A stretch of DNA of 40,684 bases, from assembly GCA_003162055.1 (NCBI GenBank), contig PMNA01000018.1, forward strand, positions 1-40,684. Direction: 5' to 3'. Position numbers and translations under genes: made by a program. The notes beneath the pieces are model-generated. The model made no database searches and had not been told where the DNA came from. It was given only the letters and a program-made list of their open reading frames with translations. Below are positions 30,263 to 38,629 of this stretch, piece by piece; the stretch's first letter is position 1, and each line of letters starts with the position of its first letter. This DNA comes from Actinomycetota bacterium. Its GTDB lineage: Bacteria > Actinomycetota > Thermoleophilia > Gaiellales > Gaiellaceae.

Positions 30263-31090
30263 GTGTTTTCCGCATCAGCTCTCTCACATTCAGTCGCCGT
30301 TCCAGCCGGCCCCGCGGTCGAGGTCTTGCAGCTGCGCAAGGAGTTCAGTCGCCGCGAGGGCCTGCACCGCCGTCGCATCACAGCCCTGAAGCCGGTCAGC
30401 TTCTCGATCGCGCGCGGAGAGTGCGTCGCCATCCTGGGTCAGAACGGCTCGGGCAAGTCGACGCTGGTCCGCCTGCTCTCCACGCTCCTGCTCGAGGATG
30501 GGGGCAGCGCTCGCGTCTTCGGCTACGACGTATTCCGCGAGCCGCGGCGCGTGCAGCGGTTGATCAACCGCGTCTCGGTCGAGGCCTCCTTCTTCAAGCG
30601 CCTATCGGCGATCGAAAACCTGAGCTATGCGGCCCGCTTCTACGGCCTGCGCCGGCGTGAGACACACGTCGAGATTCCGCGCATTCTCGAGCGCGTAGGC
30701 TTCCCGCTCGAGCGGGCGACGGGCCCGATGGAGGATCTATCCCGCGGCATGCAGCAGAAGGTGGCCCTCGCGCGGGCGCTTCTCACCTCGCCCGTCCTGC
30801 TGCTGCTCGACGAGCCGACAACGGGGCTCGATCCGCGCTCCAAGCTCGAGGTGCAGGATTTCATCCGCGAGGTCCGGCGCGTCCACGACTCGACCGTCCT
30901 GCTTTGTACGCACGACCTGCCCGAGGCCGAAGAGCTGGCGGACCGCGTCGGCATCCTGCACGCGGGCGAGCTGCTCTGCCTGGCGCCGGCGTCGGAGCTC
31001 AAGCGCCGCTACCGGGCCAAGACGCTGGAGGAGGCCTTCTTCTCCGCCACCGGCACCGCCCTCGCGGAGGAAGAGGAGGCGAGCGAATGA
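30263..31090 (+). CDS. ABC-2 type exporter ATP-binding protein (DrrA-like)
   Basis: 275-residue ATPase of a drug- or lipid-type ABC exporter. Walker A is GQNGSGKST (59-67), the signature is LSRGMQQKVALA (159-), Walker B is LLLLDEPTTGLD, and the H-loop is in LLCTHD. The Q-loop region reads VSVEASFF, so the usual glutamine is absent, as in some related exporters. A C-terminal tail (KTLEEAFFSATG) matches the DrrA-type C-domain. GTG start with AAGGAG seven bases upstream. The stop overlaps the permease ATG by four bases (ATGA), so both subunits are made together. Export direction is from family assignment; substrate unknown. Confidence 0.9.
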   Translation: MFSASALSHSVAVPAGPAVEVLQLRKEFSRREGLHRRRITALKPVSFSIARGECVAILGQNGSGKSTLVRLLSTLLLEDGGSARVFGYDVFREPRRVQRLINRVSVEASFFKRLSAIENLSYAARFYGLRRRETHVEIPRILERVGFPLERATGPMEDLSRGMQQKVALARALLTSPVLLLLDEPTTGLDPRSKLEVQDFIREVRRVHDSTVLLCTHDLPEAEELADRVGILHAGELLCLAPASELKRRYRAKTLEEAFFSATGTALAEEEEASE

Positions 31091-31923
31091 TGCGCGGAGC
31101 CGCAACCACGCTGCGCTCGGAGCTGATGGGCTTCTCGGGCATCGTCGAGCGCAACACCTACATCATCAAGCGCTACGCTTGGTGGGAACTGGCCTGGTTC
31201 GTCTGGACGCTCGCCAACACGCTGACGATCGCCTTCATCGCCAAGGGCTTCGCCGCCTCGGGCGCCAAGATCGACGTCAACAAGGCCACCAGCTGGCTCC
31301 TGATCGGCGCCCTGGTCTGGAGCTATCTCGGCATGGTCTTCGGGCTGCTGGTCGAGATGGTGCAGTGGGAGCGCTGGGAGGGCACGATCGAACACACCTT
31401 CATGGCGCCGCTGTCACGCTCGATGCACCTGCTCGGCACGGGCATCTTCGGCGTGCTCTACGGCATCGTCAGAACGGCGGCGCTGTTCGTCGTGGTCGCC
31501 CTCTTCTTCCATCTCGAGTTGCCGCACGCCGACTACCTGGCGGCTCTCGTCGTGCTGCTCGTCGCATCGGTCTCGTTCATCGGCATCGGCATGATGACCT
31601 CCGTCCTGCCGCTGATCTCGCCCGAGAAGGGCGTGCAGCTGGGCTACGTCGCCCAGGGCCTGTTGCTGGTCGTCTCCGGCGTCTACTACAGCGTCAGCGT
31701 GCTGCCCGGCTGGATGCAGGCGCTGGCGCGGATCTCACCCGCGACCTACGCGCTGAGGGCGCTGCGCAGCTCGATCATCGACGGGAAAGGCCTGCACGCG
31801 CTCTGGGGCGACATCTGGCCGATGCTCGTGATCGGCGCCATCGCAATCCCGCTCGGGCTGGAGATCTTCCGCCGCGGTGAGCGCTACGCCAAGCGCCACG
31901 GGAAGTTGAAGCGCTCAGGCTAG
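31087..31923 (+). CDS. ABC-2 type exporter permease (DrrB-like)
   Basis: 278-residue membrane subunit partnered with the preceding ATPase. Six membrane helices are expected; the family marks are the amphipathic start (RNTYIIKRYAWWELAWFVW), the block WERWEGTIEHTFMAPLSR that forms the coupling region, and SGVYYSVSVLPGWMQALARISPATYALRALR near the end, the classic ABC-2 motif. The start overlaps the ATPase stop by four bases; GAGGAGG lies upstream. Longer open frames that begin inside the ATPase gene are not real extensions. Confidence 0.9.
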   Translation: MMRGAATTLRSELMGFSGIVERNTYIIKRYAWWELAWFVWTLANTLTIAFIAKGFAASGAKIDVNKATSWLLIGALVWSYLGMVFGLLVEMVQWERWEGTIEHTFMAPLSRSMHLLGTGIFGVLYGIVRTAALFVVVALFFHLELPHADYLAALVVLLVASVSFIGIGMMTSVLPLISPEKGVQLGYVAQGLLLVVSGVYYSVSVLPGWMQALARISPATYALRALRSSIIDGKGLHALWGDIWPMLVIGAIAIPLGLEIFRRGERYAKRHGKLKRSG

Positions 31924-31945
31924 CGCGCTGACCGCCTCCGCCTAC

Positions 31946-31951
31946 TAGGCT
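31946..31951 (+). promoter_or_regulatory. Candidate -10 box of a leaderless transcript (gamma-glutamyltransferase)
   Basis: TAGGCT ends 6 bases before the ATG at 31958, without a Shine-Dalgarno sequence. Confidence 0.35.
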
Positions 31952-31957
31952 TTCTCC

Positions 31958-33526
31958 ATGCGCGGCGCGATCGCGGCCGGTCATCCTCTGACCGCCGAGG
32001 CGGGGGCACGAGTCCTGGCCGAGGGCGGCTCGGCCGTTGACGCCTGCATCGCCGCCTCCTTCGCCTCCTGGGTGAGCGAGAGCATGCTCTCCGGCCCCGG
32101 CGCCGGCGGCTTCTTCCTCGTGCACGACGCTGCGAGCCGGCGCACGCGCCTGGCGGACTTCTTTGTAAGTCAGCCCGGGCTCGAGGGCGGAAAGCGGGAG
32201 TTCGCCGAGATGCAGCAGGTCGACGTCGTCTTCGAGCCAGACTCTTTGCAGGGCTTTTCGATCGGCGAGGCCTCCTGCGCCGTGCCGGGCGCCCCGAAGG
32301 GCCTCGAGGAGGTGCATCGCCGTTTCGGCAAGCTGCCCTGGCGGGAGCTCGTCGCGCCGGCGATCGAGCTGGCTCGGCGCGGTGTCGAGATCACTCCGGC
32401 GCAGGCCTTCCTGCACCAGATTCTCGACCCCATCCTCCGTCACAACGCGCACGGGCGCCAGGTCTACGAGACCGAGGGCAGGCGCTATCAGGCCGGCGAC
32501 GTCTTCCGCCCGCTTGACTTAGTCGGCACGCTCGAGCAATTCGCGGTCGAAGGCGCCGGCGCGCTTTACGGTGGAGAGCTCGGCCGCCGCCTGGTCGCGC
32601 ACATCCAGAGCGAGGGCGGGAGGATCACACTCCAGGATCTCGAGCGCTACCGCGTCGTCTGGCGCCGGCTGGTGCGCTCGCGCTACCGCGGCTGCGAGTT
32701 CGTCTCCAACCCGCCTCCCTCCTCGGGCGGGATCCTCGTCGCCTACGGGCTGCGCCTGCTGGACGAGCTGGGCGAGGGCGGGGCGCCGGGCAGCACCGAA
32801 GCGCTGGTGCGCCTGGTCGAGGTGATGCGCGAGCAGACGCGTGCTCGCTCCGGGCGGGGTTACTCCGCTGCGCTTCGCCGCGGCGGGCTGGCTGCCAGAT
32901 TGCTCGCGGACGATTCGGTGCGGGGTGGCGTGGAGCGCGTTCGCCGCTCGGGCTCCGGAGCTCGCGAGCCGCGCAGCGCCAAGGGCACAACCCACATCGC
33001 GGTCGTCGACTCGCGCGGCAACGCCGCCTCGCTCACCTGCTCGCTCGGCTCCAGCTCGGGCGTGGTGATTCCCGGCACCGGCATCCACCTGAACAACATG
33101 CTCGGGGAAGAAGATCTTGTTGTGGGAACGGAGCGACCGGGCGAGCGGCTGACCAGCATGATGGCGCCCTCGGTCGTCTTCGCGCAGGGGCGGCCGCGTC
33201 TCGTGCTCGGCAGCGCCGGCTCGGTGCGGCTACGCGGAGCGATCATGCAGACGGTGGTGAACGTGATCGGGCAGGGCCTGCCGGTGGAAGAGGCCGTGAC
33301 ACGGGCGCGCGTGCACCTCGACGAGCCGATCGTGCAGTGCGAGGGGGGCGCGGACGTCGACAGCGCGGCGCTGGACGGGCTCGAGCGACTCGGCTACGAG
33401 ATCGCGCGCTGGCGCGACTTGAATGTCTTCTTCGGCGGTGTACAGGCGGTGGAGGTGCGCTCCGACGGGACTCTGGCCGCGGCCGGGGATCCCAGACGCG
33501 GCGGTCACGGAATAGTGGTCGAATGA
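31958..33526 (+). CDS. Gamma-glutamyltransferase family protein
   Basis: 522-residue Ntn-hydrolase of the GGT family, made as a precursor that cleaves itself. The nucleophile is the first Thr of KGTTHIAVVD (Thr344), which becomes the new N-terminus of the small subunit. GNAASLTCSLGSSSG and the GERLTSMMAPSVVF segment hold the glutamate pocket; the N-terminus GHPLTAEAGARVLAEGGSAVDA is the family opening. No signal peptide is present, so it probably works in the cytoplasm, unlike the periplasmic E. coli enzyme. Acts on glutathione or other gamma-glutamyl compounds. Its stop overlaps the GNAT gene by four bases (ATGA). Confidence 0.9.
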   Translation: MRGAIAAGHPLTAEAGARVLAEGGSAVDACIAASFASWVSESMLSGPGAGGFFLVHDAASRRTRLADFFVSQPGLEGGKREFAEMQQVDVVFEPDSLQGFSIGEASCAVPGAPKGLEEVHRRFGKLPWRELVAPAIELARRGVEITPAQAFLHQILDPILRHNAHGRQVYETEGRRYQAGDVFRPLDLVGTLEQFAVEGAGALYGGELGRRLVAHIQSEGGRITLQDLERYRVVWRRLVRSRYRGCEFVSNPPPSSGGILVAYGLRLLDELGEGGAPGSTEALVRLVEVMREQTRARSGRGYSAALRRGGLAARLLADDSVRGGVERVRRSGSGAREPRSAKGTTHIAVVDSRGNAASLTCSLGSSSGVVIPGTGIHLNNMLGEEDLVVGTERPGERLTSMMAPSVVFAQGRPRLVLGSAGSVRLRGAIMQTVVNVIGQGLPVEEAVTRARVHLDEPIVQCEGGADVDSAALDGLERLGYEIARWRDLNVFFGGVQAVEVRSDGTLAAAGDPRRGGHGIVVE

Positions 33527-34035
33527 ACGAGGCGCTGAGAATTCGCCGCGCCGCTCCCGGCGACGCCGATGCGCTCTCGCGCCTGGCCCGCTCGGTCGCG
33601 GCCGAGCCGGGCGGTTGGTTGCTCACGCTCGGAACCTGGCGCTCGAGCTCGGAGGAGCGCCGTGCGATCCGCCTGTTCCGCCGCCACCCCGACGCCGCGA
33701 TCATCGTCGCCGAGACGGCAGAGGGAATCGTCGGGCGCCTGTCGCTGACGCGCGATCATCACCCCTCCTCGCAGCACGTCGCCGATCTAGGCCTGATGGT
33801 GGCACAGCCCTACCGCCGCCGCGGCGTCGGGCGCTCGCTGCTCGGAGCCGCGGTGGAATGGGCCCGCGCGAACGGCGTGAGCAAGCTCGAGCTGCACGTC
33901 TTCCCGCACAATGAGGCCGCGATCAAGCTCTACGAGTCTTTCGGCTTCGAGCGCGAGGGCTACCGCAAGCGCCACTACCATCGCGGCCAGGAGTACGTGG
34001 ACGCGATTTTGATGGCCTACTTCGTAACCGCCTAG
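33523..34035 (+). CDS. GNAT-family N-acetyltransferase
   Basis: 170-residue acetyl-CoA-dependent acyltransferase. The motif A loop is YRRRGVGRSLLGAA, and the C-terminal beta-bulge and ELHVFPHNEAAIKLYESFGFEREG are typical of the RimI/L-amino-acid acyltransferase branch. The start ATG overlaps the gamma-glutamyltransferase stop by four bases, so translation is coupled. Acceptor unknown; an amine released or left by the partner enzyme is a natural guess, but only a guess. Confidence 0.9.
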   Translation: MNEALRIRRAAPGDADALSRLARSVAAEPGGWLLTLGTWRSSSEERRAIRLFRRHPDAAIIVAETAEGIVGRLSLTRDHHPSSQHVADLGLMVAQPYRRRGVGRSLLGAAVEWARANGVSKLELHVFPHNEAAIKLYESFGFEREGYRKRHYHRGQEYVDAILMAYFVTA

Positions 34036-34144
34036 GGCACCCAAGAGAGAGCAGCCCGTCGGTGCGCCCGGCGCGGGATTTCGCGCTGGTGTTTACCAAT
34101 CCAGGTTGTTCGCGAACCGCTTTTAGGATATTTACGAGACATCT

Positions 34145-34161
34145 GTGTCGTCTTGCGACAC
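34145..34161 (+). promoter_or_regulatory. Small hairpin in the leader of the GlsB-like gene
   Basis: GTGTCG (34145-34150) and CGACAC (34156-34161) around a 5-base loop, about 40 bases before the ATG at 34203. Possible leader structure, or chance. Confidence 0.3.
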
Positions 34162-34202
34162 GGCACTACGTCGGATCGAATCCGGCAGAAAAGAGGGGAA
34201 AG

Positions 34203-34457
34203 ATGGGGTTGTTAACGTGGGTCATCGTCGGCGTAATTGCCGGTTGGGGAGCAGGCAAGGCCGTTAAGGGCTCGGGACTTGGCCTGATTGGCGATGTCGT
34301 GCTCGGCGTCGTTGGCGCGCTGGTGGGTGGTTGGCTTGCCGGCAGGATTTTCAATGTGAATAACCCGATCAGCGGGTTCAATCTCACCACGCTTGTCGTC
34401 GCGTTCCTAGGTGCGGTCATCGTCCTGCTGGTCTTTCGTTTTCTGAAGAAGCGCTAG
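34203..34457 (+). CDS. GlsB/YeaQ/YmgE-family membrane protein
   Basis: 84 residues with three hydrophobic, glycine-rich segments (starting MGLLTWVIVGVIAGWGAGK, then GLIGDVVLGVVGALVGGW, then a final helix) and a basic end RFLKKR. This is the typical make-up of the transglycosylase-associated protein family (PF04226), which are stress-induced inner-membrane proteins of unknown mechanism. AGAGGGGAAAG lies just before the ATG. A longer in-frame opening from 34062 has no family support. Confidence 0.88.
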   Translation: MGLLTWVIVGVIAGWGAGKAVKGSGLGLIGDVVLGVVGALVGGWLAGRIFNVNNPISGFNLTTLVVAFLGAVIVLLVFRFLKKR

Positions 34458-34514
34458 TCGGAGCCGACGGGAGACCGGCGTGGCTCAGATCCGGCCTGCT
34501 CTCGGAACCGGATC

Positions 34515-34686
34515 ATGCGCCTCTGGACACTGCACCCCGGATATCTCGACAGCCGTGGCCTGGTCGCTGTCCTGGCTCGCCGAGATCGAATCCGTCTCCA
34601 GTCCAGATCCTCAGCCGCTGTTTCGCATCGTTCCCGGCCCGGTGGCCGAGTGGGAGATCACGCTGCCGAGCCGGACGCCGCGGTGA
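34515..34686 (+). pseudogene. Remnant of a pyrimidine dimer DNA glycosylase-like gene
   Basis: The ATG at 34515 opens with MRLWTLHPGYLDSRGLVAV, the start of the Pyr_excise family (T4 endonuclease V-related, PF03013), which I recall as MRLWSLHPKYLD..GLVALWRE. The frame then joins LARRDRIRLQ, a piece from near the end of the family, so the middle (including most of the helical body) is deleted. A frameshift near 34600 moves to the next frame, which reads SPDPQPLFRIVPGPVAEWE, the family C-terminus, then a TGA at 34684-34686. About 55 of some 145 residues remain. Family match is from memory and a profile search would settle it. The rest of 34458-34761 holds nothing else but the dnaE promoter region. 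Confidence 0.6.
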
Positions 34687-34746
34687 GGCGACGGCCCGGC
34701 TTCTTCGATAAACGCCGAGCGATTCGGAGCTAGCCGCTACGGCTCC

Positions 34747-34752
34747 TAGAAT
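34747..34752 (+). promoter_or_regulatory. Candidate -10 box for dnaE
   Basis: TAGAAT ends 9 bases before the TTG at 34762. The intervening GACGGAGCC has GGAG only two bases from the start, too close for ordinary Shine-Dalgarno use. Confidence 0.4.
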
Positions 34753-34761
34753 GACGGAGCC

Positions 34762-37700
34762 TTGAGCGCCGCGTTCGTTCATCTGCACGTCCATTCCGAG
34801 TACTCGATCTTGGACGGAGCGTGCAGGGTCCCGGCCCTGGCGGCGCGGGCGGCCGAACTGGAGATGCCCGCCGTGGCGCTCACCGACCACGGCTCGCTGG
34901 CCGGGGCGATCGAGTTCTATCGCCAGGCCGGCAAGCAGGGCGTCAAGCCGGTGATCGGCTCGGAGCTGTACGTCTGCGACGACCGCAGCGTGCAGAAAAA
35001 GGGCAACGCCCACCTGACCGTGCTGGCCGCCTCGAACGAGGGCTATGGCAATCTGATCAAGCTCTCCTCGCTCGGCTACCTGGAGGGCTACTACTACCGC
35101 CCGCGCGTCGATTGGGAGCTGCTCCAGCGCTACTCGAAAGGCCTGATCGTCCTCTCCGGATGTCTTTCGGGGCGAGTCTGCAAGGCGCTGGAGGAGAATC
35201 GCCCGAACGACGCCGAGACCGAGCTCGACCGGCTCACCCAAATCTTCGGGCGCGACAACGTCTACGTCGAGTTGCAGAACGCCGGTCTCGACGTGCAACA
35301 GCGGATCAACCCGAACCTCGTCGAGCTGGCCCGTAGAAAGAAGATGCCGCTCGTTGCCACCGGCGACGTCCACTACCTCAGGCGCGAGGACGCGCTGCCG
35401 CACGAGGCGCTGCTCTGCATCCAGTCGGGCGACTCGCTCAAGAACCCCAATCGCTGGCGCTTCGACTCCGACCAGTTCTGGTTCAAGACGCCCGAGGAGA
35501 TGGCGCTCGACTTCGTCGGCCACGAGGACGCGATGCGCCGCACGCTCGAGATTGCCGAGCGCTGCGGGGTCGAGATCGACATGAGCCGAATTCTCCTGCC
35601 CTCGTTCCCGACGCCTGAGGGACGCGACGCCTTCGAGTATCTCGTCTCCCTATGCGAGGCGGGATTACAGCGCCGCTACGAGAAAGTGACTCCCGAGCTG
35701 GACGAGCGGCTTCGCTACGAGCTCAAGACGATCCGCGAGATGGGCTTCGCCGACTACTTCCTGATCGTCTGGGACTTCATCGCCTTCGCCCGGCGAGACG
35801 GCGTCGGTGTCGGACCGGGCCGCGGCTCGGCGGCCGGCTCGCTCGTCGCCTACTGCCTCGATATCACCGACATCGACCCGATCCGCTACGACCTGCTGTT
35901 CGAGCGCTTCCTGAATCCCGGGCGCAAGTCGATGCCCGACATCGACATCGACTTCTCGGTCGAGGGCCGCGAGCGCGTGATCAACTACGTGGCCGAGAAG
36001 TACGGCCGCGATCGCGTCGCCCAGATCATCACCTTCGGCACCATGGCTGCGCGGGCCGCGGTGCGCGACGCCGGGCGCGTGCTCGAGATTCCCTACGGCA
36101 CCGTCGACCGGATCGCCAAATTCATTCCCGAGGGCCCGGGGCAGATGCTCGACGAGTGCCTCAAGCCCGGCCAGGAGCTGCGCGCCGCCTACGACTCCGA
36201 TCCCTTCTGCAAGGAGATCGTCGACCTGGCCCGGCCGCTCGAGGGGCTGGTGCGCCAGGACTCGATCCACGCCGCCGGCGTAGTTATCGGCGCCCAGCCG
36301 CTGATGGACGTCGTGCCGCTGCAGCAGAAGGGAGCCGATCAAGAGGTCGTGACCCAGTTCCCGATGGGAGACGTGGAGCGGCTCGGTCTGCTCAAGATGG
36401 ACTTCCTCGGCCTGCGCAACCTCGATGTGATCGACACCGCGGTCGAGCTGATCGGAGACCTCAACATCTCGCAGGTAGCGCTCGACGACGCCAAGACCTA
36501 CGCCATGCTCGCGCGCGGCGACGCGACCGGCGTCTTCCAGTTCGAGTCCTCGGGCATGCGCGACGCCCTGCGCCAGGTCAAGCCGACCGTGTTCGAAGAC
36601 CTGATCGCGCTCGTCGCCCTCTATCGACCGGGGCCAATGCAGTACATCCCCGTCTACGCCAAGCGCAAGCACGACAAGGAGCAGGTCGACTTCGCCGACG
36701 AGCGCCTGAAGCCGATCACCGGCTCGACCTACGGCATCTGCATCTACCAGGAGCAGTACATGGAGATAGCCAAGGACCTGGGCGGCTTCAGCCCGGCCGA
36801 GGCGGACGATCTGCGCAAGGCGATCGGCAAGAAGATCCACGAGCTGATGGCCTCGCTGAAGGAGAAGTTCATCGCCGGCTGCCAGGCGAACGGGGTTGAG
36901 GTTAAGGTCGCCCGCCGTCTCTGGGAGGACATGGAGAAGGCCCAGGACTACTCCTTCAACAAGTCCCACGCCGCCTGCTACGCGCTGATCGCCTATCGCA
37001 CCGCCTGGCTCAAGTGCCACTACCCCTGCCAGTACATGGCCGCTCTGATCTCCTCGGTCATGAACACCAAGGACAGGGTGCCCTTCTACGTCAACGCCTG
37101 CGACGAGATGGGCATCGAGGTGCTGCCGCCCGACGTCAACTTCTCGCAGACCGACTTCGCCGTGATCGAGGAGAAGATCCGTTTCGGCCTGAACGCCGTC
37201 AAGGGCGTGGGCGAGTCGGCGGCGCGGGCGATCGTCAGCGCCCGCGAGGAGGGCGGAGTGTTCGCCTCGGCCTGGGACTTCGCCGAGCGGATCGAATCCA
37301 GTTGCGTCAACAAGCGCGTGCTCGAGGCGCTGGTGAAGTGCGGCGCCTTCGACTCGACGGGCGCCTCGCGCAAGGGCCTGCTCGATTCACTCGACCAGAT
37401 CGTCGCCTGGGGGCAGAAGCGCTCGGCCGATCGCCTGAGCGGGCAAGGCTCGATCTTCGATCTCGGCGGCGGCGAAGGAGAGCAGCCTCCCCGGCATCAT
37501 CCCGAGATCGCGACCGAGGAGTTCGACAAGCCCGAGTTGCTCCGGATCGAGAAAGAAGTGCTCGGCCTGTACGTGTCCGAGCACCCGCTGCACGCGATTC
37601 GCGACCAACTGAGGCGCAAGACCGACTGCGGCCTGTCCGATCTCGACCGCCGCCGCGACGGCGAGGTGGTGATCGTCGGCGGGATCGTCGGTCACGTGCG

Positions 37701-38148
37701 CCAGCTGACCACGAAGAAGGGCGATCCGATGGCCTTCATGCGCCTCGACGATGTGAGCGGTGGAGCGGAGGTCGTCGTCTTCAACTCCGTCTATGCGCAG
37801 GCCCGCGAGCTATGCACATCCGATCAGGTCCTGATCGTGAAGGGCAGGATCGATCACAAAGAGGGCGAATCTAAATTGTTGGCTATGGAACTCAAGACGT
37901 TCGAGGCCGTTCCCGAGCGGCGCGAGGTGCGCCTTAGGGTGGACGCGCGCAAAGCGCCGTCCGGAATCGTCTCCGAGCTGGCCGCGCTGGTGCGCGAATT
38001 TCCGGGCGACTCGCCCGTGCTGCTCGACGTCGAGACCTCGGACGGCGCCAGGCAACTTAGGCTCGGGCCCGCCTACAAGGTCAAGCCGAGCGGTGATTTC
38101 TTCGCCGAGGCCAAGGCTCTTCTCGGCGAAGCCGGCGTAGTCGCCTGA
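34762..38148 (+). CDS. dnaE: DNA polymerase III subunit alpha (DnaE)
   Basis: Replicative polymerase of 1128 residues, C-family, DnaE1-type length and order. The N-terminal PHP domain keeps its metal ligands (FVHLHVHSEYS, LTDHGS, ATGDVHYL), so it may have intrinsic proofreading as known for mycobacterial DnaE1. The palm has RGSAAGSLVAYCLDI and the catalytic Asp pair in PDIDIDF (about residue 393-398). FNKSHAACYALIAYRTAWLK is the conserved tau-proximal/finger block. An HhH region (GVGESAARAIVSAREEGG) and OB domain (VIVGGIVGHVRQ) follow. TTG start supported by the PHP opening; no good Shine-Dalgarno sequence. Monocistronic or first of a group with the following small gene. Confidence 0.96.
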   Translation: MSAAFVHLHVHSEYSILDGACRVPALAARAAELEMPAVALTDHGSLAGAIEFYRQAGKQGVKPVIGSELYVCDDRSVQKKGNAHLTVLAASNEGYGNLIKLSSLGYLEGYYYRPRVDWELLQRYSKGLIVLSGCLSGRVCKALEENRPNDAETELDRLTQIFGRDNVYVELQNAGLDVQQRINPNLVELARRKKMPLVATGDVHYLRREDALPHEALLCIQSGDSLKNPNRWRFDSDQFWFKTPEEMALDFVGHEDAMRRTLEIAERCGVEIDMSRILLPSFPTPEGRDAFEYLVSLCEAGLQRRYEKVTPELDERLRYELKTIREMGFADYFLIVWDFIAFARRDGVGVGPGRGSAAGSLVAYCLDITDIDPIRYDLLFERFLNPGRKSMPDIDIDFSVEGRERVINYVAEKYGRDRVAQIITFGTMAARAAVRDAGRVLEIPYGTVDRIAKFIPEGPGQMLDECLKPGQELRAAYDSDPFCKEIVDLARPLEGLVRQDSIHAAGVVIGAQPLMDVVPLQQKGADQEVVTQFPMGDVERLGLLKMDFLGLRNLDVIDTAVELIGDLNISQVALDDAKTYAMLARGDATGVFQFESSGMRDALRQVKPTVFEDLIALVALYRPGPMQYIPVYAKRKHDKEQVDFADERLKPITGSTYGICIYQEQYMEIAKDLGGFSPAEADDLRKAIGKKIHELMASLKEKFIAGCQANGVEVKVARRLWEDMEKAQDYSFNKSHAACYALIAYRTAWLKCHYPCQYMAALISSVMNTKDRVPFYVNACDEMGIEVLPPDVNFSQTDFAVIEEKIRFGLNAVKGVGESAARAIVSAREEGGVFASAWDFAERIESSCVNKRVLEALVKCGAFDSTGASRKGLLDSLDQIVAWGQKRSADRLSGQGSIFDLGGGEGEQPPRHHPEIATEEFDKPELLRIEKEVLGLYVSEHPLHAIRDQLRRKTDCGLSDLDRRRDGEVVIVGGIVGHVRQLTTKKGDPMAFMRLDDVSGGAEVVVFNSVYAQARELCTSDQVLIVKGRIDHKEGESKLLAMELKTFEAVPERREVRLRVDARKAPSGIVSELAALVREFPGDSPVLLDVETSDGARQLRLGPAYKVKPSGDFFAEAKALLGEAGVVA

Positions 38149-38201
38149 TCTCTCGCTGTTAGTTCGCGCCCGGAACCGGTGACGCGGGCCTCAACCCGCT
38201 C

Positions 38202-38223
38202 CGTAAAAGTTTCGTAAGAGTTA
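38202..38223 (+). repeat. 11-bp tandem direct repeat upstream of a small gene
   Basis: CGTAAAAGTTT (38202-38212) and CGTAAGAGTTA (38213-38223) are adjacent with 9 of 11 matching bases. An 11-bp period is what PhoB/OmpR-type regulators bind. It lies about 90 bases before the ATG at 38311. Confidence 0.45.
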
Positions 38224-38310
38224 CTTTGAGTGAACCCATATCCCCCTAAAAAGGGAGCCAGCTGCGCTACCGTGAACCGACAAGTACAGTAAGGAGACAC
38301 GGACAGCATC

Positions 38311-38514
38311 ATGACTGCGGCAAACACAAACGTAATCACTGAGTCAGAGCTCGATCGAATCGTTCGCTGGCGGAGTGAGGAGCTGGAGCGCGCCGGGTAC
38401 TCACCCGACGGCGCGGCTTCGCTGGCTGCCCGTCTGGAAGTCAACCTGCACGAGGCCATCGACCTCGTCAAGGGCGGCTGCCCTCCAGATATCGCAGTCA
38501 GAATCCTCCTCTAG
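38311..38514 (+). CDS. Small conserved-looking protein, unrecognised
   Basis: 67 residues, acidic-basic mixed and helical: ELDRIVRWRSEELERAGYSP, AASLAARLEVNLHEAIDLVKGGCPPDIAVRILL. Reading-frame composition and the long, sensible helical pattern support it as real; I have seen short proteins of this style (W-R..RAGY...HxA..L...GCPP..A..IL) in actinobacteria, but cannot name a family. AAGGAG precedes the ATG at a long spacing (14 bases). An 11-bp direct repeat and a candidate promoter lie between it and dnaE. Possibly a regulator or DNA-binding helper; unproven. Confidence 0.65.
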   Translation: MTAANTNVITESELDRIVRWRSEELERAGYSPDGAASLAARLEVNLHEAIDLVKGGCPPDIAVRILL

Positions 38515-38629
38515 CCCGTCCCGTCGTTCGAGGGTCGCGGCTCCACAGGCTCGCCCGGCCGGTGCCCGTCGCGCGTGAGCGGACGCGTAACCTCAGCACG
38601 ATGACCGCGCGAGCTGAGATGATTCGCGC

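Noticed and set aside
30904-31086. Upstream extension of the ABC permease beginning inside the ATPase gene
   Set aside because: Residues are Arg/Gly/Ala rich with no membrane character; the ATG at 31087 gives the normal family start and overlaps the ATPase stop by four bases.
34513-35523. Antisense frame over the start of dnaE
   Set aside because: No conserved motifs, and it crosses the promoter and remnant regions; shadow of dnaE.
35665-37020. Long antisense frame within dnaE
   Set aside because: Composition is a mirror of dnaE codons and no family features are present.
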